DNA from: Leptotrichia shahii
GTDB lineage: Bacteria > Fusobacteriota > Fusobacteriia > Fusobacteriales > Leptotrichiaceae
DNA: 64,000 nucleotides
Direction of reading: 5' to 3'
NCBI RefSeq assembly: GCF_008327825.1
Contig: NZ_AP019827.1
Span: forward strand, 248,001 to 312,000
Within the stretch, counting starts at the first letter, position 1, and each line of letters opens with the position of its first letter. Of this stretch, positions 44,666 through 53,026 are shown in pieces. Both the position numbers and the translations under genes were made by a program. The notes below the pieces were generated by a model. The model was not told the DNA's origin. It worked only from the letters and a program-made list of their open reading frames with translations, and searched no databases.

Positions 44666-44815
44666 ATGAGAGTACAAGTTATTTTAGAGTGCACTGAAAC
44701 TAAGTTGAGACATTATGTTACAACTAAAAATAAAAAAACTCATCCTGAAAGATTAGAGATGAGAAAATACAATCCAGTGCTTAAAAGACATTCTCTTTAC
44801 AGAGAAGTTAAATAA
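44666..44815 (+). CDS. rpmG: 50S ribosomal protein L33
   Basis: A 49-residue ribosomal protein of the large subunit. The sequence [20 protein letters not shown], then [29 protein letters not shown] matches the L33 family over its full length. Only one cysteine remains, so this is the zinc-independent (C-minus) form. GGGAGG (44650-44655) is about 10 nt upstream. The order rpmG, tRNA-Trp, secE, nusG is the widely conserved one. Confidence 0.95.
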   Translation: MRVQVILECTETKLRHYVTTKNKKTHPERLEMRKYNPVLKRHSLYREVK

Positions 44816-44831
44816 TCTCATAAAAATAGAT

Positions 44832-44907
44832 AGGTCAGTAGTTCAATTGGTAGAGCGTCGGTCTCCAAAACCGAAAGTTGCGGGTTCGATTCCTGCCTGG
44901 CCTGCCA
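44832..44907 (+). tRNA. tRNA-Trp (anticodon CCA)
   Basis: The acceptor arm AGGTCAG pairs with CTGGCCT (one G-U), the anticodon loop CTCCAAA gives CCA, and the T arm is GCGGG-TTCGATT-CCTGC. The CCA end is encoded. It lies between rpmG and secE, as in many bacteria. Confidence 0.95.
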
Positions 44908-45052
44908 TTTTATTTTATGAGAATTTTTTTTAATAAAGAAATTAGTTATATATGGTTTGAGAACTATTTATTTTTTAAGTTAAATTTCTTTATTTAGAGT
45001 AGGAGAATTTAGTTTTTTAGTTAAAATTCTTGGATGATTCTAGGAGATAATT

Positions 45053-45268
45053 ATGAGTAAATTTAATTTAGAGGATGCTATCAGAAATTTACGTGAGGAA
45101 TATAAAAAAATATATTGGCCAGATAAAATTGAAATTTATCATGTTACTATAATTGTGATTTTGATGACAGCTTTTATAGCTGTATATACACTTCTTTTTG
45201 ATACAGCATTTAATTTTGTGTTGGCAAAAATAAGTGAAGTTCTAAGAAATATTTTAGGAGGCGCGTAA
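45053..45268 (+). CDS. secE: Preprotein translocase subunit SecE
   Basis: The small clamp subunit of the SecYEG channel. The 71-residue product has the usual single-span form: a cytoplasmic amphipathic helix (FNLEDAIRNLREEYKKIYWPDK, with the conserved W-P) and one membrane segment (VTIIVILMTAFIAVYTLLFDTAF). AGGAG precedes the ATG. nusG starts two bases after the stop, so both are co-transcribed. Confidence 0.94.
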   Translation: MSKFNLEDAIRNLREEYKKIYWPDKIEIYHVTIIVILMTAFIAVYTLLFDTAFNFVLAKISEVLRNILGGA

Positions 45269-45269
45269 A

Positions 45270-45896
45270 GTGACTGAAGCAAGTGAAAAGGTTGAAGAGG
45301 AAGTTGCATACGAAAAAAAATGGTATATAATTCACACTTATTCTGGTTATGAAAAAAAAGTGGCTGCTGATTTAGAAAAAAGAATAGAGTCGCTTGATTT
45401 GACGGATAGAGTTTTTAGAATTTTGGTGCCTGAAGAAGAGGTTCTAGAAGAAAAACGTGGAAAAATGGTAAAAGTTCCAAGAAAACTTTTTCCAAGTTAT
45501 GTAATGATAGAAATGCTTTCTGTTAGAGAAGAAAATGAATTAGGGCTGGGATATCGTGTTGACAGTGATGCCTGGTATGTAATAAGAAACACTAATGGAG
45601 TTACTGGATTTGTCGGGGTTGGAAGTGATCCAATACCGTTGTCTGATGAAGAAGCTGCAGATTTACTTTCTAAAATTGGAATTGATATCGATGGAGAAGA
45701 AAAAGCTCCGAGACTTGATATTAATTTTACAGTTGGAGAAGTTGTTACTGTTAAAGGTGGCTCATTTGATGGACAGCAAGGAGAAATTTCAGAAATTGAC
45801 CATGAACACGGTAAAATAAAGGTAATGCTTGAAGTATTGGGGCGTTTGACTCCTGTAGAAGTAGAGCATACTGAAATAGAAAAAATAGATTATTAA
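45270..45896 (+). CDS. nusG: Transcription elongation/antitermination factor NusG
   Basis: NusG binds RNA polymerase and links it to Rho and the ribosome. The 208-residue product has the NGN domain (KKWYIIHTYSGYEKKVAADLEKRIE...FPSYVMIEM, and TNGVTGFVG) and the C-terminal KOW domain (FTVGEVVTVKGGSFDGQQGEISEID). Start is GTG 45270 after AGGAGG. A short acidic segment precedes the NGN domain. Confidence 0.96.
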   Translation: MTEASEKVEEEVAYEKKWYIIHTYSGYEKKVAADLEKRIESLDLTDRVFRILVPEEEVLEEKRGKMVKVPRKLFPSYVMIEMLSVREENELGLGYRVDSDAWYVIRNTNGVTGFVGVGSDPIPLSDEEAADLLSKIGIDIDGEEKAPRLDINFTVGEVVTVKGGSFDGQQGEISEIDHEHGKIKVMLEVLGRLTPVEVEHTEIEKIDY

Positions 45897-45979
45897 AATT
45901 TAAAAACAAAAAAAGTATTATTTTAAAGGAAAGTATTATTAAAGAATAACAATTAGCGAAATTTTAATTTGAAAGAAAG

Positions 45980-46017
45980 AGTGGGAGATTTTAAAAATTC
46001 AATTACCACAGAGGAGG
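45980..46017 (+). promoter_or_regulatory. L1-binding-type mRNA site before rplK
   Basis: GTGG (45981-45984) followed by GAG, and CCAC (46006-46009) just before GAGGAGG, form the short stem and purine bulge typical of the L1 autoregulation site that mimics the 23S rRNA L1 stalk. Confidence 0.6.
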
Positions 46018-46021
46018 AAAA

Positions 46022-46447
46022 ATGGCTAAAGAAGTAATCGGGAAGATTAAATTACAATTAGAAGCGGGGAAAGCGAATCCTGCACCACCAGTAGGGCCTG
46101 CATTAGGACAACATGGGGTAAACATTGCAGAATTCTGTAAATCATTCAACGCTCAGACACAAGATAAAATGGGATTCGTAATTCCAGTAGAAATTACTGT
46201 TTATGCAGATAGAAGTTTTACATTTATACTAAAAACACCACCTGCATCAGACTTGTTGAAAAAAGCTGCTAAAGTTAAAAAAGGTGCTGGGAACTCAGTA
46301 AAAGAAGTTGCTGGAACTATAACTAAAGCTCAATTGCAAGAAATTGCAGAAACTAAAATGCCAGATTTAAATGCTGGATCAGTTGAAGCGGCTATGAATA
46401 TTATCGCAGGAACTGCAAGAAGTATGGGAATTAAAATTTCTGAATAA
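46022..46447 (+). CDS. rplK: 50S ribosomal protein L11
   Basis: A 141-residue protein of the GTPase-associated centre, bound to 23S rRNA. The proline-rich N-terminal segment ([21 protein letters not shown]) and the C-terminal RNA-binding domain ([18 protein letters not shown], then [14 protein letters not shown]) are both complete. GAGGAGG precedes the ATG. It is followed by rplA. Confidence 0.97.
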   Translation: MAKEVIGKIKLQLEAGKANPAPPVGPALGQHGVNIAEFCKSFNAQTQDKMGFVIPVEITVYADRSFTFILKTPPASDLLKKAAKVKKGAGNSVKEVAGTITKAQLQEIAETKMPDLNAGSVEAAMNIIAGTARSMGIKISE

Positions 46448-46502
46448 TTAAATATTTAAATTAGAGATAAGAAATAAAGAATTATAATGATTATTAGAAC
46501 AA

Positions 46503-46537
46503 GTGGAAGGTTATAAAACCAATGACCACAGAGGAGG
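46503..46537 (+). promoter_or_regulatory. L1-binding-type mRNA site before rplA
   Basis: GTGG (46503-46506), then AAGG, and ATGACCAC (46522-46529) directly before GAGGAGG. It closely resembles the element before rplK; ATGACC is the loop sequence also found in the 23S L1 site. Confidence 0.6.
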
Positions 46538-46546
46538 AAATAATAA

Positions 46547-47254
46547 ATGGCAAAAAGAGGAAAAAGATACGATAACATTTCTCAAAAAGTAGATAAAATG
46601 AAAGTTTACACACCAGAAGAAGCATTGGATTTAGTTTTTGAAACTAAAAGTGCAAAATTTGTGGAAACAGTAGAATTAGCAATAAGATTGGGAGTAGATC
46701 CAAGACACGCTGATCAGCAAGTAAGAGGTACAGTTTCATTACCAAACGGAACAGGTAAAACAGTAAGAATCTTGGCTATTACAAGCGGAGAAAATATTGA
46801 TAAGGCATTGGCAGCAGGAGCAGATTTTGCTGGAGATGATGAATATATTAACAAAATCCAAGGTGGATGGCTTGATTTTGACTTAGTAATTGCTACACCT
46901 GATATGATGCCTAAACTAGGAAGATTAGGAAGAATTTTAGGAACTAAAGGACTTATGCCTAACCCTAAATCAGGAACAGTTACAACAAACATTGAACAAA
47001 CAGTTCAAGAATTTAAAAAAGGAAAAGTTGCATTTAAAGTTGATAAATTAGGATCGATTCACTTACCAATCGGTAAAGTTGATTTTACAAAGGAAGCTAT
47101 CGTAGAAAACTTCAAAGTAGCATTAGATCAAATTATCAAATTAAAACCAGCCGCTTCAAAAGGGCAATATTTAAGAACAGTTGCAATCTCATTAACTATG
47201 GGACCTGGAATTAAAGTTGATCCATTATTGGCTGGAGCATTTGTTGCTAAATAG
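46547..47254 (+). CDS. rplA: 50S ribosomal protein L1
   Basis: The L1 stalk protein, 235 residues, which binds 23S rRNA and in many bacteria represses its own operon. Family segments are AKRGKRYDNI at the start, VSLPNGTGKTVRI, GLMPNPKSGTVT and VEFRVDK-like KGKVAFKVDKLGSIHLPIGK. A GAGGAGG site and an L1-type site precede it. The preserved target sites before rplK and rplA fit autogenous control. Confidence 0.97.
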   Translation: MAKRGKRYDNISQKVDKMKVYTPEEALDLVFETKSAKFVETVELAIRLGVDPRHADQQVRGTVSLPNGTGKTVRILAITSGENIDKALAAGADFAGDDEYINKIQGGWLDFDLVIATPDMMPKLGRLGRILGTKGLMPNPKSGTVTTNIEQTVQEFKKGKVAFKVDKLGSIHLPIGKVDFTKEAIVENFKVALDQIIKLKPAASKGQYLRTVAISLTMGPGIKVDPLLAGAFVAK

Positions 47255-47273
47255 TAAATAATCTTAATAATAT

Positions 47274-47308
47274 AAATTACCGAGCGGATTTTTTCTGTTC
47301 GGTAATTT
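47274..47308 (+). terminator. Terminator after rplA
   Basis: AAATTACCGA (47274-47283) pairs with TCGGTAATTT (47299-47308), and the stem continues through GCGGA/TTCTGT with G-U pairs around a T5 loop. Confidence 0.75.
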
Positions 47309-47347
47309 AAAAAAATATAAAAATTAATAATGATTTTTAAAATATAC

Positions 47348-47376
47348 TTGCAATTTTGTGAAAATTGTTGTATAAT
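47348..47376 (+). promoter_or_regulatory. Promoter of rplJ-rplL
   Basis: TTGCAA (47348-47353), 17 nt and TATAAT (47371-47376) lie before the L10 leader. Confidence 0.75.
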
Positions 47377-47418
47377 AATATATATTGGTTTATAATATAT
47401 AAATCATATAGAAAAATA

Positions 47419-47560
47419 TAACCAAAGACAGTAGGTAGAATTAAAATTCTTTAAACCCTACCGAGGTAAATATTATTACAAATAGATATTAAAGTTAAAT
47501 AATAAATATTTTTATAATATGATACCTCTGGGCTTATTGTTTTTGTTTCAGAGGTTTTTA
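47419..47560 (+). ncRNA. L10 leader (autoregulatory, with terminator stem)
   Basis: ACCAAAGACAGTAGGTAG (47421-47438) and CCCTACCGAGGT (47456-47467) match the conserved core of ribosomal L10 leaders, where L10-L12 binds. Further on, ACCTCTG (47524-47530) pairs with CAGAGGT (47549-47555) followed by T residues, a terminator stem; GAGGTAA (47463-47469) could pair instead with the ATACCTC (47522-47528) region to form an alternative structure. This is the known attenuation design for rplJL. Confidence 0.8.
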
Positions 47561-47580
47561 TTATAAGGAGGTGAAGTGAA

Positions 47581-48087
47581 TTGCCAGCACAAGAAAAATT
47601 AGAAGTTGTAAAAAGTTTAGTTGAAAAATTAAAAGATGCTAAAGCAGTAGTATTTGTTGATTATAAAGGGATTAGTGTTAATGAAGATACTGAACTTCGT
47701 AAAAATGCTAGAGAAGCAGGAGTAGAATACTTTGTTGCTAAAAACAGATTGTTTAAGATAGCATTGAAGGAAGCAGGATTTGACACTGACGTTGATGATC
47801 TGTTGGAAGGAACTACATCATTTGCATTAGGATATGAAGATGGAGTTGCGCCATCTAAATTAGTTTTTGATTTTGGAAAAAAACTAAAAGACAAATTAGC
47901 AATTAAAGGTGGATTATTAGAATCTGAAAGAGTTGACGTGTCAACTGTTGAAGCATTGGCTAAATTACCATCTAGAGATGAATTACTTGGTCAAATTGCT
48001 TACGGATTGTTGTCACCAGTTAGAATGTTGGCTGTGGCATTATCAAATGTTGCAGAACAAAAAGAAACTGGAGCAGCAGCTGAATAA
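47581..48087 (+). CDS. rplJ: 50S ribosomal protein L10
   Basis: The stalk base protein that anchors L7/L12 dimers. The 168-residue product has the N-terminal RNA-binding domain (AKAVVFVDYKGISVNEDTELRKNAREAGVEYFVAKNRL) and the C-terminal helix binding L12 (LLSPVRMLAVALSNVAEQKE). It begins with TTG 47581, 9 nt after AAGGAGG. Its product with L12 should bind the leader upstream. Confidence 0.95.
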   Translation: MPAQEKLEVVKSLVEKLKDAKAVVFVDYKGISVNEDTELRKNAREAGVEYFVAKNRLFKIALKEAGFDTDVDDLLEGTTSFALGYEDGVAPSKLVFDFGKKLKDKLAIKGGLLESERVDVSTVEALAKLPSRDELLGQIAYGLLSPVRMLAVALSNVAEQKETGAAAE

Positions 48088-48162
48088 TTAAATAAAAATA
48101 TTAATAAATTGAAGTAATAAAAAATAAATTTAAAAAAAGAAAAATTAGGAGGAAATAAAATA

Positions 48163-48531
48163 ATGGCATTTAATAAAGAACAATTTATAGAAGATTTAAA
48201 AGCTATGTCTGTATTAGAATTAAAAGAAGTAGTTGAAGCTATTGAAGAAACATTTGGAGTATCAGCTCAACCAGTAGCAGTTGCTGGAGCAGCAGCAGCA
48301 GGTGGAGCAGCTGAAGAAAAAACTGAATTTGATGTAATCTTAGTATCTCCAGGAGGAGCTAAATTAGCAGTAATTAAAGAAGTAAGAGGAATTACTGGAT
48401 TAGGACTTAAAGAAGCTAAAGAATTAGTAGAAGCTGGTGGAAAAGCAGTTAAAGAAGGAGTTTCTAAAGAAGAAGCTGAAGCAGTTAAAGCTCAATTAGA
48501 AGGTGCAGGAGCAACTGTAGAAGTTAAATAG
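48163..48531 (+). CDS. rplL: 50S ribosomal protein L7/L12
   Basis: The 122-residue stalk protein that recruits translation GTPases. The N-terminal dimerisation helices ([26 protein letters not shown]), an Ala/Gly hinge ([10 protein letters not shown]) and the C-terminal domain ([35 protein letters not shown]) are complete. AGGAGG precedes the ATG. It is followed by a hairpin that may reduce transcription into rpoB. Confidence 0.97.
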   Translation: MAFNKEQFIEDLKAMSVLELKEVVEAIEETFGVSAQPVAVAGAAAAGGAAEEKTEFDVILVSPGGAKLAVIKEVRGITGLGLKEAKELVEAGGKAVKEGVSKEEAEAVKAQLEGAGATVEVK

Positions 48532-48552
48532 TCAAAATCAAAATCAAAAGTG

Positions 48553-48588
48553 AAGACACTCTTAGACGTTACAGAGAGTGTCTTTTTC
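48553..48588 (+). terminator. Terminator/attenuator between rplL and rpoB
   Basis: GACACTCT (48555-48562) and AGAGTGTC (48575-48582) form a perfect 8-bp stem followed by TTTTT. A partial terminator at this place is known from other bacteria. Confidence 0.8.
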
Positions 48589-48911
48589 CACTATAAAACT
48601 TTAAAATTGAATAGACAATTTATTCTTTTTTGTATTAATTTTTAGAGATAAAAATAGGTCAAAACAAATTCATAATTATAATACAGCAAAGCTGCTTATG
48701 AAAAGACATGAATATTGAAAAAATAGATTGTTTTTTAGATAAATTTGATTATTTTTAAATAATTGAATTATGAAAAGTAGTTTTGATATATAAAACTTAA
48801 AGCGAACATAATTATAGATGTTTAGAAATTTAAATTTAGAAGTTTATATAAAGCTTAATTTTTGATTTGAATTGAAGAAGAATGTGTTCTTTATAGGGAG
48901 GAATTTTTTAA
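48589..48911 (+). other. Spacer before rpoB with a possible promoter
   Basis: The rest of a 380-bp gap. It holds a small hairpin CAGC-AAA-GCTG (48684-48694) and a candidate promoter, TTGAAT (48763-48768), 18 nt, TATATA (48787-48792) with upstream TG. No gene is seen. Confidence 0.4.
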
Positions 48912-51900
48912 ATGAACAAACTTATTGAAAGATATAGTTTCGGAAAAATAGTAGACAGAGGGGAAATGCCGCACTTCTTAGAATTTCAAATAAATTCTTA
49001 TGAAGATTTTTTGCAGACAAAAGTGCCGCCTCAAAAGAGAGAAAATAAAGGTTTTGAAGCGATCTTTAATGAAATTTTTCCAATTGAATCCAGCAATGGA
49101 TTATTGAAATTAGAATACTTATGGTATGAAATTCATGATAATGATGAGCCTTTAAATGATGAATTGGAATGTAAAAAAAGAGGTAAAACGTATTCTGGTC
49201 AATTAAAAGTTAGATTAAAATTAACTAACAAGAGAACAGGAGAAATTCAAGAGACATTAGTTCATTTTGGAGATATACCGCTTATGACTGATAAAGCAAC
49301 ATTTATTATAAATGGTGCAGAAAGAGTCGTTATTTCCCAATTACACAGATCACCAGGAATTACTTTTAACAAAGAATTGAATATTCAGACAGGAAAAGAT
49401 GTGTTTATTGGAAAAATTATCCCTTATAAAGGAACATGGCTTGAATTTGAAACTGACAAGAATGATATTTTAAATGTAAAAATTGATAGAAGAAAGAAAG
49501 TTTTATTGCCTGTTTTCCTTAAAGCAGTTGATTTTTTCCACAGTAATGAAGAAATTATGAATGAATTTTTTGAATTAAAGAAAGTAGAATTGTCAGAACT
49601 TTATTCAAAGTATAGAGATACTGAGTTGGAAGAAATTTTGCGTTCACGATTAGAAGGAAGTTTTGTAAGAGAAGATATTTTAGATGAAGAAACTGGAGAA
49701 TTTGTAGCGGAATCGGAAGAAATTATTGATATGCCTGTCATTCAGAGAATAATTGACGCAAAAGTACCTGTACTTAGTATTTGGGAAGTAAAACCTGAAG
49801 ATAGAATTATTGCTAATGCTTTGGTTCACGATAATACAAAAAACAGTGATGAGGCTGTTATAGAAGTGTTTAGAAAATTACGTCCAGGAGACTTGGTAAC
49901 TGTGGACAGTGCCAGATCGCTTGTTAAACAGATGTTTTTTAATCCACAAAGATATGATTTGGCAGATGTTGGAAGATACAAGGTTAACAAAAGATTAAAA
50001 CTGGAAGTTCCAGCAGATGTAATTGTATTGACAAAAGAGGATGTTTTACAGACTATTGAATATGTGAAAAATCTTGTAAGCGGAGAAGGATTTACAGATG
50101 ATATTGACAATTTGTCAAATAGACGTGTAAGAGGTGTTGGAGAGCTGCTTTCCATCCAAATAAAAGGTGGAATGCTTAAAATGTCTAAAATGGTCAGAGA
50201 AAAAATGACAATTCAAGATATCACAACATTGACTCCACAAAGTTTATTAAATACAAAACCATTAAATGCGTTAATTCTTGAATTTTTTGGAAGTGGACAG
50301 CTATCACAATTTATGGATCAGTCAAATCCGTTATCTGAATTGACTCATAAGAGAAGAATTTCGGCATTAGGACCGGGAGGGCTTTCTAGAGATAGAGCAG
50401 GATTTGAGGTTCGTGACGTTCATAACTCGCATTATGGAAGAATTTGTCCAATAGAAACTCCAGAGGGACCAAACATCGGACTTATCGCTTCACTTTCAAC
50501 TTATGGAAAAGTTAATAAATACGGATTTATTGAAACTCCGTTTGTAAAAATAAATGATGGAAAAGCTGATTTTAATGATATTAGATATTTAGCCGCTGAT
50601 GAAGAGGAAGGACTGTTTATCGCACAGGCTGATACTCCTATTGACAAAGATGGAAACTTCTTGACTGATGAAGTTGTGTGCCGTTACGGAGATGAAATTG
50701 TACATATTGATAAGTCAAAAGTTGATATTTTGGATGTGTCGCCTAAACAGCTAGTATCTGTTTCAGCGGGATTAATTCCATTCTTGGAACATGATGATGC
50801 CAATCGTGCGTTAATGGGGTCAAATATGCAGCGTCAAGCCGTACCATTATTAAAAACTCAGGCTCCTTATGTAGGAACTGGGCTTGAAAGAAAAGTTGCT
50901 GTGGATTCGGGAGCAGTTATTACTTCAAAAGCAGCAGGAACTGTAACTTTTGTAGATGCAAGAAAAATTATTGTAACTGATGAAAATGGAAAAGAACATT
51001 ACCATAGATTACTAAACTTTGAAAAATCTAACCAGTCAATGTGTTTACATCAAAAACCAATTATTGACTTGGGAGATAAAGTTAAAAAAGGCGATATTAT
51101 TGCAGATGGACCATCTACTGCAGGTGGAGATTTGGCATTAGGTAAAAATATCCTGCTGGCATTTATGCCTTGGGAAGGATATAACTTTGAGGATGGAATC
51201 CTTATTTCTGAAAGACTTAGAAAAGATGATGTATTCACGTCAATTCATATTGAAGAATTTGATATTGAGGCAAGAACTACAAAATTAGGAGATGAAGAAA
51301 TTACAAGAGAAATTCCTAATGTTTCTGAGGAAGCCTTGAGAAACCTTGATGAAAATGGAATTATAAGAATAGGAGCTCACGTAATTCCTGATGATATTCT
51401 TGTTGGAAAAGTAACTCCTAAAGGGGAAACTGAGCCACCAGCAGAAGAAAAACTATTACGTGCAATCTTTGGGGAAAAAGCAAAAGATGTAAGAGATACT
51501 TCATTAAGACTTCCGCATGGGGTAAAAGGTACTGTTGTAGACGTACTTGAGTTATCTAAGGAAAATGGAGATGATTTGAAAGCTGGAGTAAATAAACTAA
51601 TCAGAATTTATATTGCGGAAAAAAGAAAAATAATGGTTGGGGATAAAATGTCTGGACGTCATGGAAACAAAGGGGTAATTTCAAGAGTATTGCCAGTCGA
51701 AGATATGCCGCATTTAGAAAATGGAACACCAATAGATGTTTGTCTTAATCCGCTTGGAGTACCATCACGTATGAATATTGGACAGGTTCTGGAAGTGCAT
51801 TTGGGACTTGCAATTGGAGATATTGACAAATATATTGCAACGCCAGTATTTGACGGAGCAAGTGAAGAAGATGTTAAAAATTACTTGGAAGAAGCTGGAT

Positions 51901-52358
51901 ACAGCAGAACTGGTAAAGTAAAACTAATTGACGGAAGAACTGGACAGCCATTTGACAATCCAGTAACAGTTGGACGTATGTATATGCTAAAACTTCACCA
52001 CTTGGTAGAAGATAAAATGCATGCCAGAGCAATTGGACCATACTCACTTGTTACTCAGCAGCCACTTGGAGGAAAAGCCCAATTTGGTGGACAAAGACTT
52101 GGAGAAATGGAAGTTTGGGCATTGGAAGCCTACGGTGCGTCAAATATCCTTCAAGAAATGCTTACAGTTAAATCAGACGACATTAGCGGAAGAACAAAAA
52201 CTTATGAAGCTATCGTAAAAGGACAGGCAATGCCAGAAGCAGACGCTCCAGAATCATTTAGAGTATTAATTAAGGAATTCCAGTCACTTGGACTAGATGT
52301 GGCTCTTTATGATAAAGATGGGGAACAAATTGAATTAGATAAAAATGTAGATGCTTAG
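48912..52358 (+). CDS. rpoB: DNA-directed RNA polymerase subunit beta
   Basis: The 1148-residue beta subunit. Recognisable blocks include the fork loop/rifampicin region ([45 protein letters not shown], then [16 protein letters not shown]), the catalytic lobe ([26 protein letters not shown]), [13 protein letters not shown] and the C-terminal clamp segment ([24 protein letters not shown]). In the rifampicin pocket the usual resistance positions look wild type (Q, D, H, S as in [16 protein letters not shown]). It is shorter than the E. coli protein because the beta insertions are absent. AGGGAGG precedes the ATG. Confidence 0.98.
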   Translation: MNKLIERYSFGKIVDRGEMPHFLEFQINSYEDFLQTKVPPQKRENKGFEAIFNEIFPIESSNGLLKLEYLWYEIHDNDEPLNDELECKKRGKTYSGQLKVRLKLTNKRTGEIQETLVHFGDIPLMTDKATFIINGAERVVISQLHRSPGITFNKELNIQTGKDVFIGKIIPYKGTWLEFETDKNDILNVKIDRRKKVLLPVFLKAVDFFHSNEEIMNEFFELKKVELSELYSKYRDTELEEILRSRLEGSFVREDILDEETGEFVAESEEIIDMPVIQRIIDAKVPVLSIWEVKPEDRIIANALVHDNTKNSDEAVIEVFRKLRPGDLVTVDSARSLVKQMFFNPQRYDLADVGRYKVNKRLKLEVPADVIVLTKEDVLQTIEYVKNLVSGEGFTDDIDNLSNRRVRGVGELLSIQIKGGMLKMSKMVREKMTIQDITTLTPQSLLNTKPLNALILEFFGSGQLSQFMDQSNPLSELTHKRRISALGPGGLSRDRAGFEVRDVHNSHYGRICPIETPEGPNIGLIASLSTYGKVNKYGFIETPFVKINDGKADFNDIRYLAADEEEGLFIAQADTPIDKDGNFLTDEVVCRYGDEIVHIDKSKVDILDVSPKQLVSVSAGLIPFLEHDDANRALMGSNMQRQAVPLLKTQAPYVGTGLERKVAVDSGAVITSKAAGTVTFVDARKIIVTDENGKEHYHRLLNFEKSNQSMCLHQKPIIDLGDKVKKGDIIADGPSTAGGDLALGKNILLAFMPWEGYNFEDGILISERLRKDDVFTSIHIEEFDIEARTTKLGDEEITREIPNVSEEALRNLDENGIIRIGAHVIPDDILVGKVTPKGETEPPAEEKLLRAIFGEKAKDVRDTSLRLPHGVKGTVVDVLELSKENGDDLKAGVNKLIRIYIAEKRKIMVGDKMSGRHGNKGVISRVLPVEDMPHLENGTPIDVCLNPLGVPSRMNIGQVLEVHLGLAIGDIDKYIATPVFDGASEEDVKNYLEEAGYSRTGKVKLIDGRTGQPFDNPVTVGRMYMLKLHHLVEDKMHARAIGPYSLVTQQPLGGKAQFGGQRLGEMEVWALEAYGASNILQEMLTVKSDDISGRTKTYEAIVKGQAMPEADAPESFRVLIKEFQSLGLDVALYDKDGEQIELDKNVDA

Positions 52359-52378
52359 TAAAATTAAATATAAAATAG

Positions 52379-52402
52379 CAAGGGGGTCTTGACCCCTTGT
52401 TG
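52379..52402 (+). repeat. CAAGGGG hairpin, family copy D, after rpoB
   Basis: CAAGGGG and CCCCTTG arms (52380-52400) around GTCTTGA, with the same flanks (GC before, TTGAAA after) as the copy at 5714. It separates rpoB from the following gene and could weaken read-through. Confidence 0.75.
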
Positions 52403-52439
52403 AAAATTAATAAAAATAAGAACAATTTTGGGAGAGAAT

Positions 52440-52955
52440 ATGAAAAAAATATTTTGTTTAGCGATTGTTTTAGCAGTTTTTGTGAATGTTAATACATTTT
52501 CTGCAACTAGAAAATCAAATTCGAATAAAAAAAATTCATCTAGTCAAATAAATTCAGAGGCAGCACAAGTTGCATTAAAATTTTTAAAAGAGTATACAGA
52601 AGTTTTAGAAAACAATACGACAGGTATTCCAAATGATGTATCTAATCCAGAAGATTATGATGTAGAATATATTTATTTTAAAACAACGGATTTAATTACA
52701 GAAAGATTTAGAAATGAGTTATTAAAATTAACCGTAGAATGTTATTCTGAGGAAGACGGCTGCGGTGCAGATTTAATTACAGGACACCAATATTATGATC
52801 CTAAATTAAAAATTCTTTCCTATAATTCTAATAAAGTAATTGTAATAATTCAAGGTATTGATATGCCTGACTTTAAAGTTAAAGTAAAAGTAAAAAATGT
52901 AAATGGAAAATGGCTAGTCGATAATTCAGGTGCTCCTGACATGGTAGACTGGTAA
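52440..52955 (+). CDS. Secreted protein of unknown function between rpoB and rpoC
   Basis: A 171-residue protein with a signal peptide (MKKIFCLAIVLAVFVNVNTFSA) likely cut after A22, followed by a basic S/N/K-rich linker. The mature part has segments AAQVALKFLKEYTEVLENN, FKTTDLITERFRNELLKL and VKVKVKNVNGKWLVDNSG; the layout (helix, then a curved sheet ending in a K-W-L-V strand) recalls small NTF2-like/DUF3828 secreted domains. It also contains two close cysteines (ECYSEEDGCGA). ATG 52440 is preferred over TTG 52428 owing to the GGGAGAG site. A secreted protein is not expected between rpoB and rpoC. Confidence 0.8.
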   Translation: MKKIFCLAIVLAVFVNVNTFSATRKSNSNKKNSSSQINSEAAQVALKFLKEYTEVLENNTTGIPNDVSNPEDYDVEYIYFKTTDLITERFRNELLKLTVECYSEEDGCGADLITGHQYYDPKLKILSYNSNKVIVIIQGIDMPDFKVKVKVKNVNGKWLVDNSGAPDMVDW

Positions 52956-53026
52956 AAATAATTAAAGTTTTCCCACTTTACTTTTCAAAAAAAGTGGAAT
53001 TAAAGAATAGAGGAGGCTCTTAACGA

